Source: JAGBWK01 sp964544595
GTDB taxonomy: Bacteria > Bacteroidota > Bacteroidia > Bacteroidales > Muribaculaceae
Assembly: GCA_964544595.1 (NCBI GenBank)
Contig: CAZJBM010000002.1
Coordinates: 62,001-126,000, forward strand
DNA length: 64,000 bases
Direction: 5' to 3'
Part shown: positions 43,406 through 52,327 of the stretch, in pieces
How the letters are laid out: each line of letters opens with the position of its first letter
Position numbering within the stretch: the first letter of the stretch is position 1
Program-made: the position numbers and the translations under genes
Notes under the pieces: model-generated
Database searches by the model: none
What the model was told of the DNA's origin: nothing
Seen by the model: only the letters and a program-made list of their open reading frames with translations

Positions 43406-44662
43406 TTATCTAAAGAATAGGGTGGTCGCGCCGATTAGCCGGTCGTAACGCTCTCCTCGGCGACGGTGGTAGACCTTGACGGTATATTCGTTGCCCGTCT
43501 GGTGGAAATTTCCCTCGATAGGAGCGGTTGAGCCTGCCTTATCGCCGGGCCTCACGACGAGATACTGATAGTTGTAGGCCCCCTGTTTCAGCAGCAATGT
43601 CTTCTCGTATCTGCCTGTAGATCTATTGTAGGCCATTATCGACGAGGGGTCGAAGCGACGTCCGGTAAGATCACCGTCGATAAACACCATCGCTCCGGGT
43701 ATTTCGGGCATTTCGAGAGAGAAATGCGTGACCATGTAGTCTGCTTCGATGTCGGAGCGGTCGGAGTTGTACTCACGTATGAAGAATCGTCCGTGCTGGG
43801 TCTGGTCGTAGTCATAGCGGTTTTCATAGCGGGGGAAGTCGGTGCGGAGGGTGGCATGATAATAGGGGTCGAAATATTCAACCGACTCCACGCCCATGCC
43901 TGGATAGGTTTTAGAGACGGTCTCCATTCGTCGGTATTCATTCCCTCCGTCAAATATAAGCGGGCGCAGATGCTCGTAAATCGCCCTCTTGCCCGAAAGC
44001 CGCAATGGCTGTCGCACCATCACTTCGTTGTCGTAGCGGCCATTCTGGCTCACGTAGACCATAAGGTCGTTGAATGTGTCCTCGACCTGTGCGTTAGCCG
44101 TGTCGACGATAACCGAAACCTGTTGATGCGAATCGTTGTAATCTATGTCGGTGACCGAAAGCACGTCGCCGCTGACCGGCGCAGTGGCCTCCGAAACCAT
44201 GAATCTTGCCTGAAGCAAAATTTTGTCGGGATTGTCCTCGTTGTAAACCTGAAGCAGGTAATTGCCCGAAACAGTGAAGCGCATATCGGGGTTGGGGAGC
44301 GCTATTTCGTAATGTATATAATTGACCACGCTCATTCGCGAGTAGTCCCAATGGTCGATGCTCCCCATATTGATCCCCTCAATGTATTCGCTTTCGACAA
44401 GTCCCGATGGCTGCCAGTTGGCATTACAGTGCACAAGCTGATAGCGGAGATAAGAATTGTCGTCGGCAAGCTCGTCGAACGACACGATTATTCGGTCGTC
44501 GGTATTCAGCGTGATAATCGGCGGTGCTAACGGGGAACCCTCGACGCGCACGAGCAGCGAGCGGAACTTCTCGTCGAGAATCCCGGTCATGGTGTCGATC
44601 GGCAGAGCGCGGACTACCGAGGCGCATACCAACCAAAAAATCGCTAACAATTTTATTCTCAT
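43406..44662 (-). CDS. DUF5103 / type IX secretion system plug protein
   Basis: The open frame extends upstream into ung, but the Met at 44662 starts a signal peptide (MRIKLLAIFWLVCASVVRAL), so 418 residues are annotated. The DUF5103 signatures are clear: PPIITLNTDDRIIVSFDELADDNSYLRYQLVHC, spanning about residues 45-80; NANWQPSGLVESEYI; NPDMRFTVSGNYLLQVY; and the C-terminal IEGNFHQTGNEYTVKVYHR. In the type IX secretion system this family plugs the translocon's outer-membrane channel. It is consistent with gldH and the sorting-type C-termini elsewhere in the window. It begins 28 bases after the ung stop. Confidence 0.88.
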   Translation of the reverse strand: MRIKLLAIFWLVCASVVRALPIDTMTGILDEKFRSLLVRVEGSPLAPPIITLNTDDRIIVSFDELADDNSYLRYQLVHCNANWQPSGLVESEYIEGINMGSIDHWDYSRMSVVNYIHYEIALPNPDMRFTVSGNYLLQVYNEDNPDKILLQARFMVSEATAPVSGDVLSVTDIDYNDSHQQVSVIVDTANAQVEDTFNDLMVYVSQNGRYDNEVMVRQPLRLSGKRAIYEHLRPLIFDGGNEYRRMETVSKTYPGMGVESVEYFDPYYHATLRTDFPRYENRYDYDQTQHGRFFIREYNSDRSDIEADYMVTHFSLEMPEIPGAMVFIDGDLTGRRFDPSSIMAYNRSTGRYEKTLLLKQGAYNYQYLVVRPGDKAGSTAPIEGNFHQTGNEYTVKVYHRRRGERYDRLIGATTLFFR

Positions 44663-44690
44663 TGTTATAAAGGTAAAATGCCGCTTGCCG

Positions 44691-45353
44691 TTACCATTCG
44701 ATAGGGGTGAGGTGATGATTTGTGAGGTAGGTGTTGGCGTAGGTGAAATGATGGTTGTCGAAGAATCCCCGGTAGGCCGAGAGGGGAGAGGGATGCGGGG
44801 AAGTGAGCACGCAATGGCGGTTGCGGTCAATTAATTTGCCTTTGTTAATCGCATAACTGCCCCAGAGAAGAAAAACGAGATTGTCGCGCCCCTGGTTGAG
44901 ACGAGCGATTACGGCGTCGGTGAAACGCTCCCAGCCGCGGTTGGCGTGCGACCCCGGACGCGAAGCCTCGACCGTCAGCACAGAGTTGAGCAGAAGCACA
45001 CCCTGCGAAGCCCAGCGTGAGAGGTCGCCCGACGAGGGGATTGGGGTGCCCGTTTCGGTTGACACCTCCTTGAAAATGTTGACTAACGAAGGGGGGAAAG
45101 GAACACCGTCGGCGACAGAGAAGCACATTCCATTGGCTTGCCCGGGCCCGTGGTAGGGGTCTTGGCCTACGATTACGACCTTCACCTTGTCGAACGGACA
45201 GGCGTCGAACGCAGCGAAAATTTTCCCAGCGGGGGGATATACGGGTTTGGTGGAATATTCTTGCCTTACGAAGTCGGTTAGAGCCTTGAAATAAGGCTCA
45301 CACCACTCCGCCGCGAGCTGCTCGCGCCAACTGTTGTCGATTTTCACGTTCAT
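44691..45353 (-). CDS. ung: Uracil-DNA glycosylase
   Basis: Family 1 uracil-DNA glycosylase, which excises uracil from DNA to start base excision repair. The 220 residues are the usual size. Seen: VIVGQDPYHGPGQANGMCFS with the catalytic Asp65; PPSLVNIFKEV; GVLLLNSVLTVEA; LLWGSYA; and TSPHPSPLSAYRGF with the catalytic His187. It is likely cotranscribed with the downstream DUF5103 gene, and divergent from folP. Confidence 0.97.
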   Translation of the reverse strand: MNVKIDNSWREQLAAEWCEPYFKALTDFVRQEYSTKPVYPPAGKIFAAFDACPFDKVKVVIVGQDPYHGPGQANGMCFSVADGVPFPPSLVNIFKEVSTETGTPIPSSGDLSRWASQGVLLLNSVLTVEASRPGSHANRGWERFTDAVIARLNQGRDNLVFLLWGSYAINKGKLIDRNRHCVLTSPHPSPLSAYRGFFDNHHFTYANTYLTNHHLTPIEW

Positions 45354-45424
45354 ATCGCGAAATTACGCAAAAGTTTCCACTCATTGCCGCTCGTATTCTT
45401 AAAAATGCCAAAAATGAGTATTTT

Positions 45425-45455
45425 TTTGCAATGCGAGATATAATTGCTAAATTTG
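45425..45455 (+). promoter_or_regulatory. Consensus promoter that makes the folP mRNA nearly leaderless
   Basis: TTTG (45425-45428) and TAAATTTG (45448-45455), 19 bases apart, match the Bacteroidota promoter. The folP ATG starts at 45463, only seven bases after the -7 box, where transcription would normally begin. Confidence 0.75.
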
Positions 45456-45462
45456 CGGTGAA

Positions 45463-46287
45463 ATGAACGGCTTTAAACCATATTCGTTAAACATCCGCGG
45501 GGTGCTGAAGGAATTTACTCATCCTGTTGCGATGGGTATTATCAACGTCACGCCCGATTCGTTTTTCAGTCGGTCGCGCGTCGAGGCAACCGATCTTATC
45601 GACAGGGCCTCGGCAATGGTGGCCGACGGAGCTGAGATTATTGATGTGGGCGGCTGCTCTACCCGGCCAGGTTTTGAAGCCCCGACAGCCGACGAAGAGC
45701 TTGCCCGCGTAGTTCCCGCAATCAGCTTATTGCGCAAAGCACTACCAGATACGATAATATCGGTTGACACGTATAGGGCCGCGGTGGCAAAGGAAGCCAT
45801 TCACGCCGGAGCGGATATTATCAACGATATTAGCGGATTGGACGCAACCGACTATGCCGAAGAGGAGATGTTCACAACCGTTGTCCGATTAAATGTTCCG
45901 TACATTTTGACGGCGTCGTTTGACATGAAGGGCATTGAGCCGGATGATAGCGCCGCGGCAATGGTGCAGTGGCTGCAACAACGGCTGACAAGGCTGACAC
46001 TCGCCGGAGTTAACGACGTGGTGATCGATCCTGGATTTGGTTTCGGAAAGACACTTGAGCAAAACCATGCCATACTCCGCGACCTCGGTTTGCTTCATGC
46101 GCTCGGTTGCCCGATACTTGCCGGATTGTCGCGCAAGTCGATGATTTTCAAAAAGCTCTCTATCTCCCCCGAGGAGTCACTTGCCGGGACGATAGCCCTC
46201 GATACGGTTGCCCTGCTCAATGGCGCGGCCATATTGCGTGTGCACGACGTGACCCCGGCCGTCCAAACGATTAAATTGCTTTATTAG
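45463..46287 (+). CDS. folP: Dihydropteroate synthase
   Basis: Condenses para-aminobenzoate with dihydropterin pyrophosphate in folate synthesis; the sulfonamide target. The 274 residues are standard. Seen: MGIINVTPDSFFSRS; IIDVGGCSTRPGF; DIINDISGLD; VIDPGFGFGKTLEQN; and ILAGLSRKSMIF, the pterin- and phosphate-binding loops of the TIM barrel. The start is fixed because the next Met is inside the first conserved motif. The diadenylate cyclase gene follows after 12 bases, the common Bacteroidota arrangement. Confidence 0.97.
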   Translation: MNGFKPYSLNIRGVLKEFTHPVAMGIINVTPDSFFSRSRVEATDLIDRASAMVADGAEIIDVGGCSTRPGFEAPTADEELARVVPAISLLRKALPDTIISVDTYRAAVAKEAIHAGADIINDISGLDATDYAEEEMFTTVVRLNVPYILTASFDMKGIEPDDSAAAMVQWLQQRLTRLTLAGVNDVVIDPGFGFGKTLEQNHAILRDLGLLHALGCPILAGLSRKSMIFKKLSISPEESLAGTIALDTVALLNGAAILRVHDVTPAVQTIKLLY

Positions 46288-46299
46288 CCCCATCAAACA

Positions 46300-47070
46300 A
46301 TGCTCCAATTCGGTATAAAGGACATATTCGATATATTGATAGTCGCGTCGCTGCTCTACTACCTTTATCGGCTGATGAAGGAGTCGGGCACTATCAATAT
46401 CTTTTACGGCGTGCTCGCTTTTGTGATGGTATGGGTCGTGGCCTCGGAGATTCTCGGTATGAGGCTTATAGGCTCGATTCTCGACAAATTCATGAGTGTC
46501 GGGATGCTGATTCTCGTCATCATCTTCCAGGACCAGATAAAAAGATTTCTCGTTGATCTCGGGTCGCATGAAAAATGGAAATTTCTCGGCAACATATTCC
46601 GTCATCATAAGAACCAGGCTGAGGCCGAAGTGCATAAATGGATTATGCCTATCGTTTACGCCTGCATGAATATGTCGCGCTCCAAGACCGGCGCACTGAT
46701 TGTCATCCAGCAAACCGTTTCGCTCGAAAATTATGAGCGCACAGGCGACGAAATCAACGCTGTCATTAACTCCCGGTTGATTGAAAATATATTCTTCAAG
46801 AATTCTCCTCTCCACGACGGCGCCCTGATAATCGCTAACGGGCGCCTGAGAGCTGCCGGATGTATCCTTCCCGTAAGCCACGACACTGATATACCTCGCT
46901 CGCTCGGTTTGCGCCACCGCTCGGCCTTAGGCATCTCCCAAGCAACCGATGCGGTTGCTATCGTAGTCTCGGAAGAAACTGGAAAAATCTCTGTGGCCCG
47001 GCACGGAAAGATCGAGGTTAAACTATCTTCAACCGATCTCGAAAAGATACTTAGTGAACTGAAAATTTAA
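46300..47070 (+). CDS. cdaA: Diadenylate cyclase (c-di-AMP synthase), CdaA type
   Basis: Makes the second messenger cyclic di-AMP from two ATP. The 256-residue protein has three N-terminal membrane helices (to about residue 80: LIVASLLYYLYRL, IFYGVLAFVMVWVVAS, MLILVIIFQDQ) and a C-terminal DisA_N catalytic domain. The motifs are intact: SPLHDGALII with the Asp-Gly-Ala catalytic loop, and LGLRHRSALGISQATDAVAI with the Arg-His-Arg loop. It is transcribed with folP from the near-leaderless promoter. The MgtC and CPA2 proteins elsewhere in the window belong to ion-homeostasis functions that c-di-AMP often governs, but no direct link is shown. Confidence 0.95.
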   Translation: MLQFGIKDIFDILIVASLLYYLYRLMKESGTINIFYGVLAFVMVWVVASEILGMRLIGSILDKFMSVGMLILVIIFQDQIKRFLVDLGSHEKWKFLGNIFRHHKNQAEAEVHKWIMPIVYACMNMSRSKTGALIVIQQTVSLENYERTGDEINAVINSRLIENIFFKNSPLHDGALIIANGRLRAAGCILPVSHDTDIPRSLGLRHRSALGISQATDAVAIVVSEETGKISVARHGKIEVKLSSTDLEKILSELKI

Positions 47071-47096
47071 CACCACATATACCTAATAAGAAAAAA

Positions 47097-48494
47097 ATGG
47101 CAACAAAACCCTCGATACCTAAAGGTACGCGCGATTTCTCGCCTATTGAGATGGCTCGCCGCAACTATATATTCGACACTATCAAGCAAGTGTTTCGTCT
47201 GCACGGCTTCTCGCAGATTGAAACCCCCTCAATGGAAAATCTCTCAACCCTTATGGGCAAATATGGCGAGGAGGGGGATAAACTCCTGTTCAAGATATTG
47301 AATTCGGGAGATTATCTCAAAGGCGTTGACCGCTCGCTTATCGAGTCGGGAGCCGTGCTCAAACTCGCTCCGCAACTTTGCGAGAAGGGTTTGCGCTACG
47401 ACTTGACGGTGCCTTTTGCCCGCTTCGTTGTTCAGCATCGCAACGACGTGCAGTTCCCGTTCCGTCGTTTCCAGATTCAGCCTGTCTGGCGCGCTGACCG
47501 TCCGCAGAAAGGCCGCTACCGCGAGTTCTATCAGTGCGATGCCGATATTGTCGGGTCTGATTCGCTGTGGAATGAGGTTGAACTTCTCGAAATCATTTCA
47601 GAAGTATTCAAGAAGTTGCGTATCAACGTTGTGATTAAAGTTAACAACCGCAAGATACTCGCAGGTATAGCCGAAGTGATTGGCGAGCCTGAACGCCTGA
47701 TCGATATCACGGTGGCGATAGATAAAATCGACAAAATAGGTATCGAGAATGTCAATGCGGAGCTTATCGAGAAGGGGCTTTCGCAAGCGGCGGTCGATAA
47801 ACTTCAGCCTATCTTGTCGCTCTCTGGCACAACACAGCAGCGCCTCGACGCGCTCCGCGATATCCTCGCGACGAGCGAAATCGGACTCAAAGGCGTGGAT
47901 GAGCTTTCGACCGTACTTGCCCACACCGCGGAAGCTGACGCTGACGCCGATATTAAGGCAACGGTAGAGCTCGATGTGTCGCTCGCTCGCGGCTTGAATT
48001 ACTATACGGGCACAATCATCGAGGTTAAAGCCGCTGATTTCCAGATAGGCAGTATCACAGGCGGCGGTCGCTACGATAATCTGACAGGAGTGTTCGGGAT
48101 GCCTGGCGTTTCCGGCGTAGGCATTTCGTTTGGAGCCGACCGTATCTACGACGTGCTCGAAGGATTAAAGTTATATCCTGCCGGAGTGCTTGAGTCAACC
48201 AAAGTAATGTTTGCCAATTTCGGCGACAAAGAAATGGAGTTCTCGCAAAAAGCAGCCGCGAAATTGCGTCGCGCGGGAGTCGCCACGATGGTTTATCCAG
48301 ACGCAGCGAAGATGAAAAAGCAATTCTCCTATGCCGACTCTATGAAGATACCTTACGTGGCAATCGTAGGCGACGCGGAAATGGCCGAGGGAAAAGTCAA
48401 TCTCAAAGAGATGTCAACCGGGCGACAGGAGCTGCTGACGGTAGCAGAAGTCATTGAGAAACTTTGCGGGGATTTCGCTTCGCTTGCGAGATAA
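47097..48494 (+). CDS. hisS: Histidine--tRNA ligase
   Basis: Class II synthetase charging tRNA-His. The 465 residues fit. Seen: IPKGTRDFSPIEMARRNYIF; motif 2 region FRRFQIQPVWRADRPQKGRYREFYQCDAD, read over about residues 120-150; the His-specific LARGLNYYTGTIIEV; GGGRYDNLTGVF; and a C-terminal anticodon-binding domain (VMFANFGDKE, AATMVYPDA-like strand). It follows the diadenylate cyclase gene by 26 bases. Confidence 0.97.
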   Translation: MATKPSIPKGTRDFSPIEMARRNYIFDTIKQVFRLHGFSQIETPSMENLSTLMGKYGEEGDKLLFKILNSGDYLKGVDRSLIESGAVLKLAPQLCEKGLRYDLTVPFARFVVQHRNDVQFPFRRFQIQPVWRADRPQKGRYREFYQCDADIVGSDSLWNEVELLEIISEVFKKLRINVVIKVNNRKILAGIAEVIGEPERLIDITVAIDKIDKIGIENVNAELIEKGLSQAAVDKLQPILSLSGTTQQRLDALRDILATSEIGLKGVDELSTVLAHTAEADADADIKATVELDVSLARGLNYYTGTIIEVKAADFQIGSITGGGRYDNLTGVFGMPGVSGVGISFGADRIYDVLEGLKLYPAGVLESTKVMFANFGDKEMEFSQKAAAKLRRAGVATMVYPDAAKMKKQFSYADSMKIPYVAIVGDAEMAEGKVNLKEMSTGRQELLTVAEVIEKLCGDFASLAR

Positions 48495-48523
48495 TCAATG
48501 AGCGATCGCAAAATAATCATACG

Positions 48524-49168
48524 ATGAATATGAGAAAAAAAATCTTAATAGTAGCCGCGGCTCTTTTACTTGCCGCTACTTCGGCCACAGCGCAGTTTCG
48601 CTGGGGCGCCACAGCAGGTGGCGTCATGTCAACGCTCAAATTCAAGCAAGACCTCTTTGCCGTTGACCAGACCTTCGGAGGCACTGCCGGTATTCAAGGC
48701 GAAATGATATTTCCGGGTATCGGTTTCGGCGTTGATGTCGGGTTGAACTATACTCTTCGCGGCGCTCGCCTTCATCTCGGCGAAAAAGAGATTTGGGCTT
48801 CGCAGGGTTATACCGATCCCCGATTGCTGCTTCATAATATCGATATCCCCATCAATCTTCGGCTTAAGTGGACACGCCTGCAGGGATTGGAAGATTACGT
48901 CGCGCCATTCGTTTTCGGCGGCCCTGTATTTTCGATATGCGCAGGGCACGGCGGCGTGACCACCGCTGATGATCCGAAGGGTGCCCTTCAGTTTGCCGGA
49001 ATGGATCTCGGCGTTCAGGCCGGTGTAGGCTTCGAGATTCTGAAGCGATGGCAGATTTCAGGCTCCTACAACTGGGGCATGACCTATGCCGTAAAGACTC
49101 GTCTGCTCGATGATTTAAGTGCCCGTTCCCGTACATGGACCGTACGCGTCACTTACTTCTTTAAATAA
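48524..49168 (+). CDS. Outer membrane beta-barrel protein (PorT-like)
   Basis: The start at 48524 (MNMRKKILIVAAALLLAATSATAQ, signal peptide) is preferred over an in-frame Met at 48464 inside hisS. The 214-residue product has a barrel pattern: WGATAGGVMSTLKF, GIQGEMIFPGIGFGVDVGLNYT, PINLRLKWTRLQG, FVFGGPVFSICAG, ISGSYNWGM and a C-terminal WTVRVTYFFK. This is the outer-membrane-beta-barrel/PorT-like family common in Bacteroidota; PorT itself is a type IX secretion factor, but paralogues are numerous, so no specific role is claimed. Confidence 0.85.
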   Translation: MNMRKKILIVAAALLLAATSATAQFRWGATAGGVMSTLKFKQDLFAVDQTFGGTAGIQGEMIFPGIGFGVDVGLNYTLRGARLHLGEKEIWASQGYTDPRLLLHNIDIPINLRLKWTRLQGLEDYVAPFVFGGPVFSICAGHGGVTTADDPKGALQFAGMDLGVQAGVGFEILKRWQISGSYNWGMTYAVKTRLLDDLSARSRTWTVRVTYFFK

Positions 49169-49195
49169 TCCGAGAGAAATACATATCATTAAAAC

Positions 49196-49232
49196 GAACA
49201 CCCTTTTAGGCAGATGGCCTGAGAGGGTGTTC
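49196..49232. terminator. Hairpin after the PorT-like gene
   Basis: GAACACCCT pairs with AGGGTGTTC across a loop of about 19 bases, in the convergent region between the barrel gene and the PL11 gene. No strong U-tract follows. Confidence 0.6.
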
Positions 49233-49257
49233 GCTTGTAATCGGTTTATATTTGATC

Positions 49258-49286
49258 CTGTCGTCGACATTCGGTGTCCGACAGGC
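49258..49286. terminator. Second hairpin in the convergent region, PL11 side
   Basis: CCTGTCG (left) pairs with CGACAGG (right), with an inner GACA/TGTC stem around loop TTCGG. It lies just past the PL11 stop on the minus strand and may act as its terminator. Confidence 0.5.
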
Positions 49287-49314
49287 TCTTGGTTATATGA
49301 TTGGAACGGTTGAA

Positions 49315-52296
49315 TCAGTTTATCACAACTTTCTTCGCGCGGTTGCCTATCTTTACGATATATACGCCGCTTTGGGTCGGGTTGTTGACGCGCTGCCCCT
49401 GAAGATTGTAGTAGACGGGCAGTTGGTCAAGGTCGGTTTTGTCGGCTATGATTGACTCTGCTCCGGCGAGATAATCCTGATATGTCGCGTAGATTCGCGA
49501 GGCCGACATCGCGCCGTGGTAGATATGAAGATCGTCGATCATGCCGCGGTAATAGCGGTTGTCGGCTTCGAGAAATTGACCGTCTTTGTTGACCTGGGCG
49601 ATCATCAGAGGCTCATTGTTGTCTTTGAGAGCGCCGGTTGAGGTGCAGGATGCGGTCGATTGCAGCTGTCCGTCGAGATAAATCGATAGGGTAGAGGCAG
49701 TTTTGGTGCAAGTAAGCAAGTGCCAATTATTGTCGAAGTAGTCGGTTGAATTGCAATAAGTCTGCGATTTTACTTTGTCGTCGTCAACCACAAAGTAGAG
49801 GTTGTCGCCGTTATGCTCAATTCCGATCCAGTGGCCTGTAGTTCCGGTCGCCGAGTTGGCGGCGTTGGAGCCTTTGTGAAGCAAATAGCCGCGCTCGTCG
49901 TCGCCGTTAAACCATAGAGAGATAGTGAAATCCTTATCGCCCATCTGGATATTGGGGTAAGCGGCTTGGCGGAGATGATCGCCAGCTCCGTTAAACATCA
50001 TCGCGTTGCCGTAAACACCAGGCGCAAGAGTGGGTGAGCCATAAACGTCGGCCGAGCCTTCGATCAGATTCTCAACCGTAGAAGTCGCGCTATCGAATGT
50101 GATGTGGGCAACTTCGGTCAATTTAACGCCTTCAACCACGTTGATACATCCCTGAGCCACATTTTCGTAATCGCTGCCTACAGAAACGATTGAGTATGGA
50201 TGTGCGCCTAATTCCTCAACCTTTCCGGTGATGGTGAAGGTCTGAGAGTCGTTGTCGATGTCGGCGGTCAACCCGGCGGGGAGGTCGCGGACTTCAACGG
50301 TAGCGCATTTATCCCAAGAGCCTGAGATTTTCTCGATTGCAAGGCCCTGTTCAACCGTTTGGTTGAGCGAGCCTTCGGTAACACGGATTACAGGCTCGTC
50401 GGCATACATGTCGGGGAGATAGTAACCGAGGTGGGGAGGTTGGTTGTATGCCGTGTTCTGCCAAGTGATACCTAAGCGGTAGATATGGTCTTCCATCAGA
50501 CATGGCACGCGATAGTGGGTAGGAATAGTTGACGTGAAGATGAGGAGGTCAGAGGAGTTTGAACCGTCGTAAAGAATCACTTCTTCGCGCCAGTCGCCTA
50601 AAATATCTGCCGAAAGGTTAGGATTGCTCTTAGTGCCGTTGATTGATGATGCGTTGGAGTAGTTACTGAGCGATTCGAGCACTTGAGGTTTAGAGCCGTC
50701 CCATTTGGTGATTGTGGTGCCGTCGAGAAGCTCGTCGTAGAGGTCGCCGTCCCAGTAAACCCTGAAATTCATCGAGCAGGCGTTTGTGCCGATTTCCTCT
50801 CCGGTAACGCAGTTGTGGGGAGTGCGCTGGTTGCTTGACCAGAATTCAAAACCGCGATTTGAGGGGTCGATGTCTGCAGCTACGCCGCGTCCATTGTCAG
50901 ATGAGCCGGTGGCAGAGAAAATCACTTCGCCGGTAGCGGCATCGTGGATGTCCCATCCGTAGGGTGAGTCTTCGTGCACCTGGAAAACCTGAAGACCGGG
51001 GCGGTCGGGGAGGAGTTTCGATAAGTGCATGGCGTCGCCGTGCCCGAAACCTGTAGCGTACATAAGTTTACCGTCATGGTCGATAGCGCACGCGCCATGG
51101 ATGATTTCGTCGAAACCGTCGCCGTCAACGTCGCCCGCCGATATGTTGTGGTTGCCGTTGTTGTAGAGTGTGCTTGAGTTGGTTGTTTTGCCGGTCGCGG
51201 TGGTGTGGGCATAAGTGCGCGTATTGCCGGAAGCGTCGGTCAATTCATAAGAAGTCTTAGAGGTGGAGGCGTGATGCCACAACTGCTTAAGCTCCTTGCC
51301 GTCGAAGTTCCATGCGACTACGTGGGCTTTGGTATAATACCCTCTGACCATTACTATCGAAGGGGTCTTTCCGTCGAGATAGGCCACCGTCGCGAGGAAG
51401 CGGTCGGGGCGATTAGGCTTATCGGCCTTTGAGGCATTCTCTCCTCCCCATTGAGTAAGGGGATAGTGTACCTTGCGCACCGGCACATAGTCGGTAGATG
51501 TGATTTCGGCTCCCGTAAGTCCGTCGAACACGGTCAGATATTCGTTGCACTCGTCGTTGATGAAGCCATTGGAATAACGGTAATCCTCATTGCCGGTCTC
51601 TCCGTTGCGTAACACTTTTTTGCCCTGACCGTCAATAGTTCCTGCAGCTGTGCGGCAAACCATCTCAGCTTTTCCGTCGCCGTCGAAGTCGTAGACAAGA
51701 TATTGGGTATAGTGGGCACCTGCGCGGATGTTTTTGCCTAAGTTCACGCGCCAAAGCTGAGTGCCGTCGAGGCGGTAGCAGTCGATATACACATTACCTG
51801 TATTACCCGACTGAGAGTTGTCTTTCGCGTTAGAGGGATCCCATTTCACGAAAATTTCATACTGTCCGTCGCCGTCAACGTCGCCGACAGAGCAATCGTT
51901 GGGGGTGTAGGTGTAAGTGCTTCCGTCGGGCGAAACTCCTAAGTTAGGCCGTTTGAGTTTCAGTCGCAGGAAACCTTCACCTGCTACTGAAACGGCTCTG
52001 CTCGACTCAACTTCGGTCTGGTCGATATAAGCTTTAATGACATAGCTCGAAGTCGCTGTGCCGTCGTAATCGGTGTAGTTAGTGCCTTGAGTGATAGGCG
52101 AAGCGTTGACCTTGACGCCGTCGCGGTAAACGTCGAAGGTCATTTGGGGGGAATCTGCTGTCAGCGAACGCCAGGAAACGAAGACGCCGTTATCGGTCTT
52201 GACGGCGACAACTCCTCGATCGAGCGTTTCGCCAGCCGATGCGTTCAATCCGATTCCCGCCGCTACGAGCAGAGAAACAGGTAATAGTTTTTTCAT
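49315..52296 (-). CDS. Rhamnogalacturonan lyase, polysaccharide lyase family 11, with LamG domain
   Basis: A 993-residue secreted lyase that cleaves the rhamnogalacturonan I backbone of pectin. Seen: a signal peptide (MKKLLPVSLLVAAGIGLNASA); an N-terminal beta domain; an eight-bladed PL11 propeller with repeated calcium-binding DxDGDG blocks (VGDVDGDGQYEIFVKWDP, VYDFDGDGKAEMVCRTA, AGDVDGDGFDEIIHGA); FRVYWDGDLYDELLDG; ILGDWREEVILYD; and RLGITWQNTAYNQPPHLGYY. A concanavalin-like LamG_3 domain follows (about 730-930), then a terminal VYYNLQGQRVNNPTQSGVYIV sorting-type signature with a basic end. With the GH105 hydrolase it forms a rhamnogalacturonan-degrading pair, though the two are 32 kb apart. 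Confidence 0.94.
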   Translation of the reverse strand: MKKLLPVSLLVAAGIGLNASAGETLDRGVVAVKTDNGVFVSWRSLTADSPQMTFDVYRDGVKVNASPITQGTNYTDYDGTATSSYVIKAYIDQTEVESSRAVSVAGEGFLRLKLKRPNLGVSPDGSTYTYTPNDCSVGDVDGDGQYEIFVKWDPSNAKDNSQSGNTGNVYIDCYRLDGTQLWRVNLGKNIRAGAHYTQYLVYDFDGDGKAEMVCRTAAGTIDGQGKKVLRNGETGNEDYRYSNGFINDECNEYLTVFDGLTGAEITSTDYVPVRKVHYPLTQWGGENASKADKPNRPDRFLATVAYLDGKTPSIVMVRGYYTKAHVVAWNFDGKELKQLWHHASTSKTSYELTDASGNTRTYAHTTATGKTTNSSTLYNNGNHNISAGDVDGDGFDEIIHGACAIDHDGKLMYATGFGHGDAMHLSKLLPDRPGLQVFQVHEDSPYGWDIHDAATGEVIFSATGSSDNGRGVAADIDPSNRGFEFWSSNQRTPHNCVTGEEIGTNACSMNFRVYWDGDLYDELLDGTTITKWDGSKPQVLESLSNYSNASSINGTKSNPNLSADILGDWREEVILYDGSNSSDLLIFTSTIPTHYRVPCLMEDHIYRLGITWQNTAYNQPPHLGYYLPDMYADEPVIRVTEGSLNQTVEQGLAIEKISGSWDKCATVEVRDLPAGLTADIDNDSQTFTITGKVEELGAHPYSIVSVGSDYENVAQGCINVVEGVKLTEVAHITFDSATSTVENLIEGSADVYGSPTLAPGVYGNAMMFNGAGDHLRQAAYPNIQMGDKDFTISLWFNGDDERGYLLHKGSNAANSATGTTGHWIGIEHNGDNLYFVVDDDKVKSQTYCNSTDYFDNNWHLLTCTKTASTLSIYLDGQLQSTASCTSTGALKDNNEPLMIAQVNKDGQFLEADNRYYRGMIDDLHIYHGAMSASRIYATYQDYLAGAESIIADKTDLDQLPVYYNLQGQRVNNPTQSGVYIVKIGNRAKKVVIN

Positions 52297-52327
52297 GGAT
52301 GATAATTATTATTTTGTATGATAATGA

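Noticed and set aside
49275..49290. CGACAGGCTCTT as another copy of the IS end
   Set aside because: Only about 11 bases match, the conserved TATGG portion is missing, and the sequence is better explained as one arm of a local hairpin.
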